64,000 nt of DNA from positions 992,001 to 1,056,000 of the forward strand of contig NZ_CP025120.1 in assembly GCF_002838765.1 (NCBI RefSeq), in the 5' to 3' direction. Positions 18,156-28,378 of this stretch are shown in pieces. This stretch comes from Kangiella profundi (GTDB taxonomy: Bacteria > Pseudomonadota > Gammaproteobacteria > Enterobacterales > Kangiellaceae). Numbering within the stretch: the stretch's first letter is position 1; every line of letters begins with the position of its first letter. The notes below the pieces were generated by a model. The model did not search any database, was not told where the DNA came from, and worked only from the letters and a program-made list of their open reading frames with translations. Both the position numbers and the translations under genes were made by a program.

Positions 18156-19723
18156 TCCTTATCCTCCTCGTCACTTTTATCATGTTCCATAGTCGAATGG
18201 TCCATAGTCGAATGGTCCATAGTCGAGTGGTCCATAGTCGAGTGGTCCATTTCTTGGTTCTGTTGCTTGTCACTCTGAGCGGGAATGTGTATCTGAGTGA
18301 TCAAGAAGCTGCCATCAGGAAGCTTGCTTATTTCAATGTGAACCGTCATACCTGACTTTAGTTTCGACAAATCAAGATCTTCCTGAGTATTCAGATCCAT
18401 GGTCATAGCCGGCCATTTCCATTGGTCAACAGGACCGTGGCTTACATTCAACATGTTGTGATGTGACATGACACTGTTAATCGTTGCTTCAACCCATGCG
18501 GACTCGCTTTCATCATCTTGACTCAAACGCTTAAAGTCCGAGCTTTTACTCGATTCAGAGTCAATCAGGAACTGTGCTGAAGTAACCACACGATCATTTT
18601 CTTGGAGGCCTTTGACGACTTCAAAGAACTCATCACCCGCAGCCCCTAACTGAACTTCAATGGATTTGAATTTTCCATCACCTAAATCCAATACCACACG
18701 ATCCTGCTTCTGAGTACGAATCACAGCCTCTTTAGGCACCAGTAGTTGATTCTGTTCAGCGTTGGCATGAATAACAATTTGGCTAAACATGTTAGGTTTG
18801 AGTTGATGGTCAGGATTGTCAAATCGAATACGAACGCGCAGGGTGCGGTTGGTACTATCAAGTGATGGGTAAATATAATCGACCAGACCTTGCCATGAAC
18901 GACCATTAAAATAATCCAGAGTCATAGTAACCGGAAGCCCAACACTGATAAGGTTCGCCTGTCTTTCAAAAACTTCCGCTTCAACCCATACCTGATCCAA
19001 GGTGCCAATTGACATCATGGTTGTGCCTGGTTGTACGTAAAATCCTTCACGAATGCTGAGTTGATCGATGACGCCATCTTGTGGCGAATAAAAGGTGACG
19101 GTTTGCTTTACCTGACGATTCTTGCCAAGTTCCTGAATTAATGATTCAGGCAGTTGCAATGCGCGCAACCGATTACGCGCAGCTTGAATCAATTCACGAC
19201 TGTTACGCTTCAATGCTAAAACATATTCTTCCTGTGCATTGACCAACTGAGGTGAATAAAGCTCGTACAACGGCTGGTCTTTTTTTACCGGATTACCGGA
19301 TGCCTTTACGAATAGCTTTTCGACCCAGCCTTCAACTCTTGGATGGATATGAATTAGCTGGTCTTGATTAAACTGCACATAGCCGACGGTCTTGATGGCA
19401 TTGTTGAGCGTGCCATATTTGACGGTATCGGTGCGAACAGCAATATTATTTTCCACTGCTGCAGAGATGGTCACTGTGCCAGGAGAGTCTGCATTCTGAC
19501 CTTCCTCATAAACGGGGACCAAATCCATTCCCATCGGTGATTTACCGGGTTTATCTCGGCGATAATTCGGATCCATAGGAGCAACCCAATAAAGCGGCTC
19601 CTTTGGGCCTGCATTGTCACCCGTTGAGGAACCTGAATCACCAAGCCATGAGGAAAGTGATACACCCAAAATAGCACCAACAATTGCGGCACTAATGATT
19701 GTAGTCAAAGTTGATTTTTTCAT
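18152..19723 (-). CDS. cusB: CusB periplasmic adaptor with fused CusF-like domain and Met/Asp/His tail
   Basis: The 523-residue protein has an N-terminal signal/anchor helix, then a heavy-metal-binding-like segment (YWVAPMDPNYRRDKPGKSPM, with the usual Cys replaced by Ala), then the membrane-fusion hairpin and barrel (about 80-400). Residues about 409-490 form a CusF-like metallochaperone domain with the Trp and Met ligands in W-K-W-P-A-M-T-M-D. The last 32 residues are four M-D-H-S-T repeats plus M-E-H-D, encoded by four 15-bp DNA repeats. The fusion delivers Cu(I)/Ag(I) to CusA from a tethered chaperone. It lies between cusC (16-base gap) and cusA (4-base overlap). Confidence 0.92.
   Translation of the reverse strand: MKKSTLTTIISAAIVGAILGVSLSSWLGDSGSSTGDNAGPKEPLYWVAPMDPNYRRDKPGKSPMGMDLVPVYEEGQNADSPGTVTISAAVENNIAVRTDTVKYGTLNNAIKTVGYVQFNQDQLIHIHPRVEGWVEKLFVKASGNPVKKDQPLYELYSPQLVNAQEEYVLALKRNSRELIQAARNRLRALQLPESLIQELGKNRQVKQTVTFYSPQDGVIDQLSIREGFYVQPGTTMMSIGTLDQVWVEAEVFERQANLISVGLPVTMTLDYFNGRSWQGLVDYIYPSLDSTNRTLRVRIRFDNPDHQLKPNMFSQIVIHANAEQNQLLVPKEAVIRTQKQDRVVLDLGDGKFKSIEVQLGAAGDEFFEVVKGLQENDRVVTSAQFLIDSESSKSSDFKRLSQDDESESAWVEATINSVMSHHNMLNVSHGPVDQWKWPAMTMDLNTQEDLDLSKLKSGMTVHIEISKLPDGSFLITQIHIPAQSDKQQNQEMDHSTMDHSTMDHSTMDHSTMEHDKSDEEDKE
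18191..18250 (-). repeat. Four in-frame 15-bp tandem repeats in cusB
   Basis: The plus-strand unit agtcgaatggtccat occurs four times in a row (18191, 18206, 18221, 18236); the last two units share one A-to-G change. On the coding strand each unit encodes M-D-H-S-T. The array can expand or contract without a frameshift. Confidence 0.95.
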
Positions 19724-19739
19724 AGTGTCACCTTGAAAA

Positions 19740-21095
19740 TTATTGTTCGGCCTGTGTGAACAGGTAATTTAATTGAACGATTGTTTTGAGGTAGCTTACC
19801 TCAACAGTCATGGCATCTATTTTAGTATTCAGCTCTGCAATTCTGGCGCGCATAACTTCTGCAAAGTCACCTCGATCATTGGTGTAAGCATTGAGGGTTG
19901 CTTCAGCCTGTTGCTGCATTTCCTGCAATAACTTGTTATTGAAAAGCTGACGTCTGTTATCAAGCTCGATTAACTGTCCTTGAAAATTTCGTACGCTGGC
20001 TAACATATTCCGCAGCATTAGCCATTTATCAGCTTTGTATGCTTCGCGTTCTTTAATGCTTGAAGTAACTTGCTGGTCTTGACGGTTTTCAGTAAACAGA
20101 GGGACATCAAAGCTAACGCCAACTGAGAAGAAGTCTGAGCGACTATTACCCATTGGATCATCATCTCGATATCCATAACTGGCATTCAAATTCCACTGTG
20201 GCTTATAGCTTTGTTTAGCCAGTTCAATACTGGTGTCGCTAGCTTGAATTTTTTGTTCAAACGCTACTAGTTGGGGATGACTTGAAAGATGCTGAATAAG
20301 CTTTTCTGAATATTCATTCCCGCTTTCGCTTAGCAAATCATCACTACTTAAAGTGATTGCTGGTAGATGGTCAGGTAATTGAAACTCTTTCATCGCCCAT
20401 TGAGAATGATTGGAAGTCGTTAACCACTCTGACAATTGAGCTTTTTTACTTGTTAGCTGTTGTCTGAGTTGACTCAATCGGTCATCCAGTCGAGTTAACT
20501 CAACCTGAGCTCTAATCACATCCTGTTGGCTGGTTTGTACCATGGCGCTGGAATAGTTGATAGATGCTGTTTCTGCCAGTTGCTCGAAGAGTGGACGATC
20601 CTGCTCGATCAATTCAATGGTTTGTGCGGTAAGAAAAATCTCTAACCAGAGTTGACTAATAGCCGCTTTAACTTGTGCTTTTCTGTTTTGGCGCTGTAAG
20701 GGAAACTCTTGACTCAGTTGTTGCAAACGCTTTTGTGACAATTCAAGGCTATCACCACGGGGCAAAGCCTGTGTTACTCCGAATTTAAGTTGAGTCATGG
20801 CTTCCTGTGAGAAGTCAAAACTATCAACAGGTAAATTAGCTACAGAAATGGAAACCATTGGGTCGGGCAAACTTCCGGCAGCAGTACTTTGTGCACTGAT
20901 TGACTGTTGACGATACTCATTACTTTCTAGCCAAGGGTCATTGTTTTGCGCTATTTGAATAGCCTGTTCCAGTGTCAGTTGACGTGAAGCTTCAGAGGTG
21001 TTTGCAGCCACCTCAGAATTACCGAAAACTAGAGCACTCATCAGTAAAAGGCTTACTGATAAGCTAATACAGTGCTTTAAATCTTTTATAAACAT
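19740..21095 (-). CDS. cusC: Outer membrane efflux protein, CusC/TolC family
   Basis: The 451-residue protein has a cleavable-type signal peptide (LLLMSALVFGNSEVAA) and long alpha-helical, Gln/Glu-rich segments in two internal repeats, as in TolC-family channels. The motif L-T-L-E-Q-A-I-Q-I-A-Q-N-N-D-P-W starts the mature domain and S-V-G-V-S-F-D-V-P-L-F lies in the second half. No lipobox is seen, unlike E. coli CusC. It is the first gene of the cusCBA unit and supplies the outer membrane exit duct. Confidence 0.9.
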   Translation of the reverse strand: MFIKDLKHCISLSVSLLLMSALVFGNSEVAANTSEASRQLTLEQAIQIAQNNDPWLESNEYRQQSISAQSTAAGSLPDPMVSISVANLPVDSFDFSQEAMTQLKFGVTQALPRGDSLELSQKRLQQLSQEFPLQRQNRKAQVKAAISQLWLEIFLTAQTIELIEQDRPLFEQLAETASINYSSAMVQTSQQDVIRAQVELTRLDDRLSQLRQQLTSKKAQLSEWLTTSNHSQWAMKEFQLPDHLPAITLSSDDLLSESGNEYSEKLIQHLSSHPQLVAFEQKIQASDTSIELAKQSYKPQWNLNASYGYRDDDPMGNSRSDFFSVGVSFDVPLFTENRQDQQVTSSIKEREAYKADKWLMLRNMLASVRNFQGQLIELDNRRQLFNNKLLQEMQQQAEATLNAYTNDRGDFAEVMRARIAELNTKIDAMTVEVSYLKTIVQLNYLFTQAEQ

Positions 21096-21192
21096 ATCAC
21101 TCCTCCAGAAGAGCGATTAACCAGTCATTTTGGTATTAACTAAATCTTTATGAGTAGAGCGCTGAAGAGACACAACTAACTCAGACATATTG

Positions 21193-21220
21193 CTTGAGTG
21201 GTAAAGATCATAAACTCAAG
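21193..21220. repeat. Inverted repeat upstream of cusC
   Basis: CTTGAGT (21193-21199) and ACTCAAG (21214-21220) form a perfect 7-bp inverted repeat with a 14-base spacer, between the Met-rich protein gene and cusC. It could be an operator for an unseen copper regulator or a weak hairpin; no T-run follows. Confidence 0.35.
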
Positions 21221-21236
21221 ACGGATCTATGCTGTT

Positions 21237-21647
21237 TTAGTAGCTGATGGGTGGTCTATAGAGAGAGCTGGATATTGAAACGATGGCTTGATCTGAGTAC
21301 AAATCGACTGAAGTGTTGCTTGCTGCAGACTGCGAGTTGAAAAAGGGCTCTATGAGTAAGCCCGGAGTAGAGCAAGTGCTCATATCACAGCTACCGCTGT
21401 CTTCGCAGCAGTCCATGGACTGTACATCTGATTGTTTCAATTCTGAGTGGTTCATTTGAGCATGATTCATTAATGAATGGTCCATGCCCGAATGCTGGTC
21501 TGAATTATGAGATATTAGATTGGGTGATTGTTCATGAGTGCTCATACAAGGCATACCAACCATAGCATTCGACTGGCCGATAAACGCCAGTAACGCTAAT
21601 ACCAAGGTTAATATTTGTATCAATTTATGCTGCACTTTAAGACTCAT
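21237..21647 (-). CDS. Met/His/Cys-rich periplasmic protein, probably copper-binding
   Basis: From ATG 21647 (GGA RBS 7 bases upstream) the protein is 136 residues; an upstream ATG at 21662 would add five. It has a signal peptide (K-L-I-Q-I-L-T-L-V-L-A-L-L-A ending S-N-A). The mature part has a G-M-D-H-S-L-M-N-H-A-Q-M-N-H-S stretch like the CusB tail, then a cysteine cluster D-C-C-E-D-S-G-S-C-D-M-S-T-C. These are typical Cu(I) ligands, so a copper buffer or CopL-like role is inferred. I do not recognise a named family with certainty. It lies upstream of cusCBA in the same direction. Confidence 0.75.
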   Translation of the reverse strand: MSLKVQHKLIQILTLVLALLAFIGQSNAMVGMPCMSTHEQSPNLISHNSDQHSGMDHSLMNHAQMNHSELKQSDVQSMDCCEDSGSCDMSTCSTPGLLIEPFFNSQSAASNTSVDLYSDQAIVSISSSLYRPPISY

Positions 21648-21720
21648 GAATATCCAAAACATTGATAGGATAGCTTATTTTCGAGAAAGTTCAAAACTTC
21701 CTGTGGGTTAAATGTCATAA

Positions 21721-24700
21721 CTATGTGTCATAGCTCAAACTGGGTGCAAGCCACTTTTCAGCCGTTTCGAGGTCCCAGCCCTTACGCTGGGCATAGTCGC
21801 TGACCTGATCTTTCTCTATTTTTCCAACACCAAAGTAACGTGCTTCAGGATGGGCAAAGTACCAGCCCGAAACTGCCGCGGTAGGGTACATAGCAAAGTG
21901 TTCAGTGATATTGAGTCCGATTGCCTGATCGGGCTGTAATAAATTCCAGAGTGTTCCTTTTTCAGTATGGTCGGGGCAGGCGGGATAGCCGGGGGCCGGG
22001 CGAATACCTTGGTACTTTTCTGAAATTAAGGACTCATTATCAAGATTTTCATGGGGAACATAGCCCCAATAGTCTTTGCGAACTAATTCGTGCATTCTCT
22101 CTGCAAAGGCTTCTGCCAGTCTGTCGGCCAGGGCTTTTAGCAAAATGGCGTTATAGTCATCATGCTTGGCTTCAAAGGCCTTTACATGCTCGTCGATACC
22201 AATCCCTGCAGTGACCGCAAAGCCGCCGATATAGTCCTTGAGCTGAGTTTCTTTGGGAGCGACGAAGTCTGACAGGCAATAATTGAACTTACCATCGCGG
22301 GTCTGTTTTTGTTGGCGCAGATTATGCAGATGACAAAGCGTTTCTGTTCGTGTGTCGTCGTTAAAGAGTTCAATATCATCACCCACAGAATTTGCCGGGA
22401 AAAAACCAAAAACCCCACGAGCAGTCAGCCACTTTTCTTCGACAATTGTTTTAAGCATCGATTGAGCGTCCTGATATAGCTTTTGGGCAGTTTCCCCGAC
22501 AACTTCATCTTCAAGAATATTAGGAAATTTTCCTGCTAATTGCCAAGAGCGAAAGAAGGGCGTCCAGTCAATGCGGGGTAATAAATCCTGCAGAGGATAA
22601 TCATGAAATACTTTTGTGCCAAGAAAAGAGGGCTTGGTGATATCTGTTTTTGACCAGTCTATTTTGGTGGCATACTGCCTGGCCTGATTAAGGCTGGCAA
22701 GGCTGGATTTTTTCTGACGTTTCTCACGCTCGGATCTGAGCTTATGATATTCGTCTTTGACCTCGCCGACATAAGCGTCCTTATGTTCACCTAATAACTT
22801 ATTAACTACGCCGACGACTCGCGAGGCATCCATCACATACATAACCGGGTGTTGATAATGAGGTTCAATTTTGACTGCTGTATGTATTTTCGACGTGGTA
22901 GCGCCGCCTATCAGTAGCGGTAAATCAAGTCCACGTCGTTGCATTTCCTTGGCCACATGAACCATTTCTTCCAGTGACGGAGTTATAAGCCCCGATAGGC
23001 CGATGATATCGCAGTTGTGTTCTATGGCCGTATCCAGAATTTTATCGCATGGCACCATGACGCCCAGATCAATTACTTCATAACCGTTACATTGCAGTAC
23101 GACGCCAACTATGTTCTTGCCAATATCATGGACATCTCCTTTCACCGTTGCCATGACAATTTTACCTTTAGGTTTATCAGCCAATTTTAGGCGCTTCTTC
23201 TCTTCCTCCATAAAAGGCAGAAGATAGGCGACCGCTTTCTTCATCACGCGAGCTGACTTGACCACCTGCGGCAGGAACATCTGGCCGGAGCCAAACAGAT
23301 CACCGACCACATTCATACCATCCATCAGTGGACCTTCGATAACATGAAGAGGGCGTTCGGCCTGTTGACGGGCTTCTTCAACATCCTCGTCAATAAACTC
23401 AGTAATACCTTTTACCAGAGCGTGCTCCAGGCGTTTATTCACAGGCCATTGTCGCCACTCCTGAGTTTCTTTCTCTTTAACGTCCTGTCCTGAACTGCGA
23501 TATTGCTCTGCCAGTTCAAGCAGCTTTTCCGTGGCTTCAGGTGAGCGATTGAGGACCACGTCTTCAACCGCTTGTTTAAGGTCATCCGGAATGGCGCTGT
23601 AAACTTCTAACTGCCCGGCATTCACAATGCCCATATCCATGCCAGCGTTGATAGCATGGTAGAGGAATACTGCGTGAATAGCTTCTCGCACCGTATTGTT
23701 ACCGCGGAATGAAAAGGACACATTAGACACGCCGCCAGATACTCTTGCACCAGGTAAGTTTTGTTTTATCCAACGCGTGGCTTCTATAAAGTCCACCGCA
23801 TAGTTATTGTGTTCCTCAATACCTGTTGCAATGGCGAAAATGTTGGGATCAAAAATAATGTCCTGTGGGTCGAAATTGAGTTTTTCGATCAGCAAATTAT
23901 AGGCGCGCTGACAAATCTCTGTTTTACGCTGGAGCGTATCGGCCTGACCGTCTTCATCAAAAGCCATAATGATGACGGCGGCACCATAGCGTTGAACTAG
24001 CCTGGCCTGCTCAAGGAACTGCTGTTCGCCTTCTTTTAATGAAATCGAATTGACGATTCCTTTGCCCTGAATACATTTAAGACCGGCTTCAATAATTTCC
24101 CATTTAGAGGAGTCGAGCATGATTGGAACACGACTAATGTCTGGCTCCGCGGCGATTAAATTTAAAAAACGTTGCATGGCAGCCTGGGAATCCAGCATCC
24201 CTTCGTCCATGTTGATGTCAATCACCTGAGCGCCATTTTCGACCTGCTCAAGTGCAACCTCAATTGCCGTTTCGAAATCGCCTTCTTTGATCAGTCGCAA
24301 GAACTTGGCAGAGCCGGTGACATTGGTGCGCTCTCCAACGTTTACGAATAGGCTCGACTGATCAAGATTTAATGCTTCCAAACCCGATAAGCGACATTTA
24401 GCCTCACTATTAAATTGCTTGCGAGGTTGTGCATCCTCAATCATCTTATTGAAGCGGGCGATGTGCTCAGGCGTCGTACCACAACAGCCGCCAATAATAT
24501 TGATAAAGCCTTTCTCGATCCATTCGGACATTTCCCTGGCCATGTCGTCAGGGGTTTCATCATAACCACCAAATTCATTGGGTAGTCCTGCGTTGGGGTG
24601 TGCAGAAACGGCAAACTCACTGATACGAGATAATTCCTCGATGTAAGCACGTAAATCCTTTGGTCCAAGCGCACAATTTAAACCAACACTAATGGGGTTA

Positions 24701-25404
24701 GCGTGACGAATGGAATTGTAGAAAGCTTCGGTCGTTTGACCGGTAAGTGTTCGCCCTGAAGCATCGGTTATGGTTCCCGACAACATGATGGGGTACTCTA
24801 CCTGATGATCATCAAAATACTTTTTTACTGCAAAAATTGCTGCTTTGGCATTTAAGGTATCGAAAACCGTTTCTATTAAAAGAATATCAGCGCCACCTTC
24901 AACTAACGCCTGGGTGGACTCGTAATAAGCTTCAGCCAGTTCGTCAAAGTAGATATTTCGAAATCCGGGATCATTAACATCCGGTGAGATGCTGCAGGTA
25001 CGATTGGTAGGGCCGAGAACGCCAGCCACGAAACGGGGTTTGTCTACTGTAGAGTAGGCATCGGCAATTCTTCTGGCTAATTTTGCAGATTCTCGATTAA
25101 TTTCTGCCGACAACTCCTGCATACCGTAATCAGCCATTGCTACTCGAGTAGCATTAAAAGTATTGGTTTCAATGATGTCAGAGCCGGCCTCAAGATAGGC
25201 CTTATGGATATCAGAAATAATTTGCGGCTGAGTTAGACTTAGTAGGTCGTTATTACCTTTCAGATCACTTGGCCAGTCAACGAACCTTTCACCGCGATAA
25301 TCTTGCTCAGATAACATATATTGCTGAATCATTGTCCCCATTGCACCGTCGAGCAATAAGATTCGTTTGTTTAGAATTTCTTTTAGTTGCTGTGTTTTAC
25401 TCAT
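21721..25404 (-). CDS. metH: Cobalamin-dependent methionine synthase
   Basis: The 1227-residue protein equals E. coli MetH in length. Domain order: homocysteine-binding barrel with zinc cysteines (G-L-N-C-A-L-G and G-G-C-C-G-T-T), methyl-THF barrel ([10 protein letters not shown]), B12-binding module with the lower-ligand motif [10 protein letters not shown], and the SAM-dependent reactivation domain ([12 protein letters not shown]). It methylates homocysteine using methyl-THF made by MetF. It is divergent from the B12-riboswitch/btuB unit, and tandem MetJ boxes lie about 50 bases upstream. Confidence 0.98.
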   Translation of the reverse strand: MSKTQQLKEILNKRILLLDGAMGTMIQQYMLSEQDYRGERFVDWPSDLKGNNDLLSLTQPQIISDIHKAYLEAGSDIIETNTFNATRVAMADYGMQELSAEINRESAKLARRIADAYSTVDKPRFVAGVLGPTNRTCSISPDVNDPGFRNIYFDELAEAYYESTQALVEGGADILLIETVFDTLNAKAAIFAVKKYFDDHQVEYPIMLSGTITDASGRTLTGQTTEAFYNSIRHANPISVGLNCALGPKDLRAYIEELSRISEFAVSAHPNAGLPNEFGGYDETPDDMAREMSEWIEKGFINIIGGCCGTTPEHIARFNKMIEDAQPRKQFNSEAKCRLSGLEALNLDQSSLFVNVGERTNVTGSAKFLRLIKEGDFETAIEVALEQVENGAQVIDINMDEGMLDSQAAMQRFLNLIAAEPDISRVPIMLDSSKWEIIEAGLKCIQGKGIVNSISLKEGEQQFLEQARLVQRYGAAVIIMAFDEDGQADTLQRKTEICQRAYNLLIEKLNFDPQDIIFDPNIFAIATGIEEHNNYAVDFIEATRWIKQNLPGARVSGGVSNVSFSFRGNNTVREAIHAVFLYHAINAGMDMGIVNAGQLEVYSAIPDDLKQAVEDVVLNRSPEATEKLLELAEQYRSSGQDVKEKETQEWRQWPVNKRLEHALVKGITEFIDEDVEEARQQAERPLHVIEGPLMDGMNVVGDLFGSGQMFLPQVVKSARVMKKAVAYLLPFMEEEKKRLKLADKPKGKIVMATVKGDVHDIGKNIVGVVLQCNGYEVIDLGVMVPCDKILDTAIEHNCDIIGLSGLITPSLEEMVHVAKEMQRRGLDLPLLIGGATTSKIHTAVKIEPHYQHPVMYVMDASRVVGVVNKLLGEHKDAYVGEVKDEYHKLRSEREKRQKKSSLASLNQARQYATKIDWSKTDITKPSFLGTKVFHDYPLQDLLPRIDWTPFFRSWQLAGKFPNILEDEVVGETAQKLYQDAQSMLKTIVEEKWLTARGVFGFFPANSVGDDIELFNDDTRTETLCHLHNLRQQKQTRDGKFNYCLSDFVAPKETQLKDYIGGFAVTAGIGIDEHVKAFEAKHDDYNAILLKALADRLAEAFAERMHELVRKDYWGYVPHENLDNESLISEKYQGIRPAPGYPACPDHTEKGTLWNLLQPDQAIGLNITEHFAMYPTAAVSGWYFAHPEARYFGVGKIEKDQVSDYAQRKGWDLETAEKWLAPSLSYDT

Positions 25405-25453
25405 TAAGCTCTCGTTTGTGCTATGTTGCGCATATAACTTACGGCAATAAAAA

Positions 25454-25477
25454 AGACGTATAGACGTCCAAATAGAT
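25454..25477. promoter_or_regulatory. Tandem MetJ operator between metH and btuB
   Basis: Adjacent 8-mers AGACGTAT (25454-25461) and AGACGTCC (25462-25469) each match the met box at 6-7 of 8 positions, with a weaker third, AAATAGAT (25470-25477). The boxes are upstream of metH and also lie where the -35 region of the divergent riboswitch/btuB promoter should be. Confidence 0.8.
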
Positions 25478-25482
25478 TTTGT

Positions 25483-25488
25483 TATAAT
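25483..25488 (+). promoter_or_regulatory. Candidate -10 box for the riboswitch-btuB transcript
   Basis: A perfect TATAAT about 90 bases upstream of the riboswitch core. The -35 position is occupied by the MetJ boxes and has no good consensus. Confidence 0.5.
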
Positions 25489-25574
25489 AGCACCGCTTTT
25501 AGCAATGGTGAACCCTTTTCAAGAGTTTATCGTTATAAAGTATAGGCCATTTGGCCACGATGAAATTCATCCCC

Positions 25575-25760
25575 TGATCAGGTCTTCCAAAGCTTTATAC
25601 AAGCAAGGAGATAATCGGGAAATCAGTTTAAATCTGATGCTGCCCCCGCAACGGTAATTGATAGCGTCGCTTGATAGACCACTGAGTTCATTTCTTATAG
25701 TGAGAAAAACTTGGGAAGGTAAGTGACTAGATGATCATAAGCCCGGAGACCGGCCTGAAC
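25575..25760 (+). ncRNA. Cobalamin (B12) riboswitch
   Basis: The leader contains the conserved blocks of the class: a CGGGAA segment, then TGCCCCCGCAACGGTAA (around 25640-25656), A-CCACTG, a TGGGAAGG block, and the B12 box AAGCCCGGAGACCGGCC (around 25739-25755). TCAGG at 25578-25582 can pair with CCTGA at 25754-25758 to close the core (P1-like). It should reduce btuB, and probably the two genes after it, when adenosylcobalamin is plentiful. The expression platform between 25761 and the btuB ATG is not resolved; I see no clear terminator, so RBS sequestration is likelier. Confidence 0.95.
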
Positions 25761-25857
25761 AGTGTATCGAGCAGATCGGTGGGCTCTGCTTAGGCTTATA
25801 GCCGGATAGTAGATGAGTTTCTTTTTTTAGTGCCCGCTCGTAAATTACGAGACAACC

Positions 25858-27819
25858 ATGAGTTTAAACAATAAAACAATTCCAGCAGCTTTGATTTTGA
25901 GCTGTCTGACACAGCCATTATTGGCAAATGAAACAATCACTTCTAAACAAAGAATTGAGCAAGACACTGAAACAGTAATTATTACCACCAGTCGTTTTGA
26001 ATCACAGGTAAACCAGTTACCGAGTCACGTTACAATAATCACAAAACAGGAAATTGAACGACTTTCAGCAACTGATTTAAGTCAGGTACTACGTAGGGTT
26101 CCAGGCATTCAGGTGTCGAACACTAATGGCAAAACCAGTGTTTCAATGCGCGGCATTTCTGCTTCACAGGCAGGGAGCAATGTTCTTGTTCTAGTTGACG
26201 GACAGCGCCTTAATAAAACCGATCTGGCATCACCTGATATCGATACCATAAATATCATTAATATTGAACGAATAGAAATTATTCAAGGTGCAGGAAGCAG
26301 CTTATATGGTGATCAGGCGGTTGCAGGTGTCATTAATATCATCACTCAATCTGGACAAAAACAGACAAAAACTCTGCGCTATGCCCAAGGCCGTTTTGAT
26401 CATAAACAAACCGCGGGGAATTTAGGTTTTCAAATTGATGAGCAATGGTCACTTGTCATAAAGGGTAATAAAAAAGAAACGGATAATTACCGCGATCATA
26501 ATGAGCTCAAAAATAATCAATTGGGCGCAGAGCTTTTTTATCAGGACAATCAACAGCAATGGCGATTTTTACACCGTACGCGTAATGAAACTCAGCAGAC
26601 TCCGGGTGCGTTACTTGAATCAGATTTAGACGATCGTCGCCAGTCACGTCCTGAGTTTGCCAGTGATTATGTCAGTACCGATGAAGACTATAGTCGTATA
26701 TTCGGCCAATCAAATTTAAATTCAAACTGGCAGTTTGCATTGGATGTCAATCATCAGGAAAGTGATATCCAAAGTATTAATAGCTTTATCAATTTTGCGA
26801 CTTTTAATGTTAATCAGACCCGACGTTCGCAAAGTAGCGTGTACCCAAGAGTAAAAGGTAGTTGGGATACTGATAATGGTCCTCTGCAGTGGATAACGGG
26901 GTTCGATTACGACAAGGCCGACTATGAGTTTTCTCTTCTCGCTCGCAGTAATGAGCAAACCATGGAAAGCGTATACAGTCAGTTCTATTGGCCACTTTCA
27001 ACTAATTTTCAACTTGAACTTGCTGGACGGCTGGCTGAAGTAGAGGATCAATTAACGGATGCGGCTTTATACCCTCAAGGAGTTGTTCTCGACAATTCTG
27101 CCTCAGCCTATGACGTTGGTTTTTCTTATCAATTTAACAGTGCTACGAAAGGCTTTATTCGCTATAGCAATAATTACCGCTTCGCTAAGGTTGATGAGCA
27201 AGCCTATACATCCGATGGAGTCTTAGGGCTTGAGCCGCAGACAGGTATCTCCCTTGAAGCAGGAGTGTCAGGCCAGTTTGAATCAAGCTCATTACAGGCA
27301 TCGGTTTATCAATTAAAGCTTGAGGATGAAATCTTCTTTGACCCATCGGCTACCCCTCCGGCAGGCGCTTTTTTTCCTGGTGCGAATGTTAATGGTGGTG
27401 AGTCAACTCGACTTGGACTACTGCTAGACTATCGCTATTTTCTCGATGAGAACGAGCTTGGGCTTACTTATCATTGGGCGGATGCGGACATTGAATCTAG
27501 TGACTTGGCAGTGCCAGGTGTCTCAGAGAATACAGTTACAGCCTGGTTCGATTGGCAACTAACCAGTGACTTCAGCTGGTATCTAGAAACTTTTTACCGT
27601 GATGAGCGTTATCAGGAAGGAGACACAACCAATACATTCAGCAAAGTAGGTGGTTATTCACTGTTAAATAGTGCTTTGTATTGGCAGCTAGATAACGCCA
27701 GGTTGGGTCTGCGTGTCGATAATTTGCTGGATAAAGAGTATATTGATTACGCACAATTTAATGGTTATTACCCAGCAAAAGGGCAAGATATTATCGTCAC
27801 TTTTGATCTGGTATTTTAA
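25858..27819 (+). CDS. btuB: TonB-dependent vitamin B12 receptor BtuB
   Basis: The 653-residue protein has a signal peptide (A-A-L-I-L-S-C-L-T-Q-P-L-L-A), a TonB-box-like E-T-V-I-I-T-T-S near residue 40, a plug domain with LSQVLRRVPGIQV, VLVLVDGQRLN, and G-S-S-L-Y-G-D-Q-A-V-A-G-V-I-N-I-I, and a 22-strand barrel ending in an aromatic residue (I-V-T-F-D-L-V-F). It imports cobalamin across the outer membrane using TonB energy. The B12 riboswitch directly upstream supports cobalamin as substrate. The adenosyltransferase gene starts 10 bases after its stop. Confidence 0.93.
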   Translation: MSLNNKTIPAALILSCLTQPLLANETITSKQRIEQDTETVIITTSRFESQVNQLPSHVTIITKQEIERLSATDLSQVLRRVPGIQVSNTNGKTSVSMRGISASQAGSNVLVLVDGQRLNKTDLASPDIDTINIINIERIEIIQGAGSSLYGDQAVAGVINIITQSGQKQTKTLRYAQGRFDHKQTAGNLGFQIDEQWSLVIKGNKKETDNYRDHNELKNNQLGAELFYQDNQQQWRFLHRTRNETQQTPGALLESDLDDRRQSRPEFASDYVSTDEDYSRIFGQSNLNSNWQFALDVNHQESDIQSINSFINFATFNVNQTRRSQSSVYPRVKGSWDTDNGPLQWITGFDYDKADYEFSLLARSNEQTMESVYSQFYWPLSTNFQLELAGRLAEVEDQLTDAALYPQGVVLDNSASAYDVGFSYQFNSATKGFIRYSNNYRFAKVDEQAYTSDGVLGLEPQTGISLEAGVSGQFESSSLQASVYQLKLEDEIFFDPSATPPAGAFFPGANVNGGESTRLGLLLDYRYFLDENELGLTYHWADADIESSDLAVPGVSENTVTAWFDWQLTSDFSWYLETFYRDERYQEGDTTNTFSKVGGYSLLNSALYWQLDNARLGLRVDNLLDKEYIDYAQFNGYYPAKGQDIIVTFDLVF

Positions 27820-27829
27820 GGGTTTACTC

Positions 27830-28378
27830 ATGAGTAATCGACTCACTCGAATAACAACGGGGCAAGGCGATAAGGGCTTGACCCGCCTTGCCAATCAACA
27901 GCATGTAAAAAAAAGTCATCCACGGATTGAGGCAATAGGTACCATCGATGAACTTAATGCGGTGCTGGGTGTGTTAGTCGCTTCAATAAAGGTGGGGCAA
28001 CATGAATCCATCGTAAAGGCGATCAGAAATATTCAAAATCAACTGTTCAGCCTGGGTGGCGAACTGGCTAGTCCTGAACAGGAGTTTTTGAAGCAATCCG
28101 ATGTGGTACAGCTTGAAGCCTGGATAAAAACCTGGAATCAGAAACTGCCGCCTTTGAAAGAGTTTGTCATTCCCGGTGCCTGCATAGCATCAGCTAATGC
28201 GCACCTTGCCCGGTGTGTTGCTCGTCGAGCAGAGCGTCGTCTGGTAGGCCTTGCTGAAAACGAAACAGTTACTGAACTGAGCATTATCTATCTTAACCGG
28301 TTATCCGACTTACTGTTTATCATCAGTCGGATAATTGCACGCTCTAATAATGATAAAGAAGCCCAATGGCAACGATGA
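27830..28378 (+). CDS. PduO-type cob(I)alamin adenosyltransferase
   Basis: From ATG 27830 the protein has 182 residues, normal for the family; the frame is open further upstream but that would overlap btuB. The N-terminal T-T-G-Q-G-D-K-G-L-T-R matches the ATP-binding T-K-x-G-D-x-G-x-T motif, followed by I-G-T-I-D-E-L-N-A-x-L-G. The C-terminal R-R-A-E-R-R and YLNRLSDLLFIISR complete the pattern. It converts imported corrinoid to adenosylcobalamin in the cytoplasm. It shares the riboswitch-controlled transcript with btuB and overlaps the next frame by 13 bases. Common names are pduO or cobO/btuR; the fold is PduO-type. Confidence 0.92.
   Translation: MSNRLTRITTGQGDKGLTRLANQQHVKKSHPRIEAIGTIDELNAVLGVLVASIKVGQHESIVKAIRNIQNQLFSLGGELASPEQEFLKQSDVVQLEAWIKTWNQKLPPLKEFVIPGACIASANAHLARCVARRAERRLVGLAENETVTELSIIYLNRLSDLLFIISRIIARSNNDKEAQWQR

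Noticed and set aside
18191..18250. Short direct repeats as a possible CRISPR array
   Set aside because: The units are 15 bp, contiguous with no spacers, and in frame with cusB coding for M-D-H-S-T.
27713..27829. Upstream start for the adenosyltransferase inside btuB
   Set aside because: The extension overlaps the btuB 3' end in another frame and is not part of the PduO domain; ATG 27830 gives a normal-length protein.
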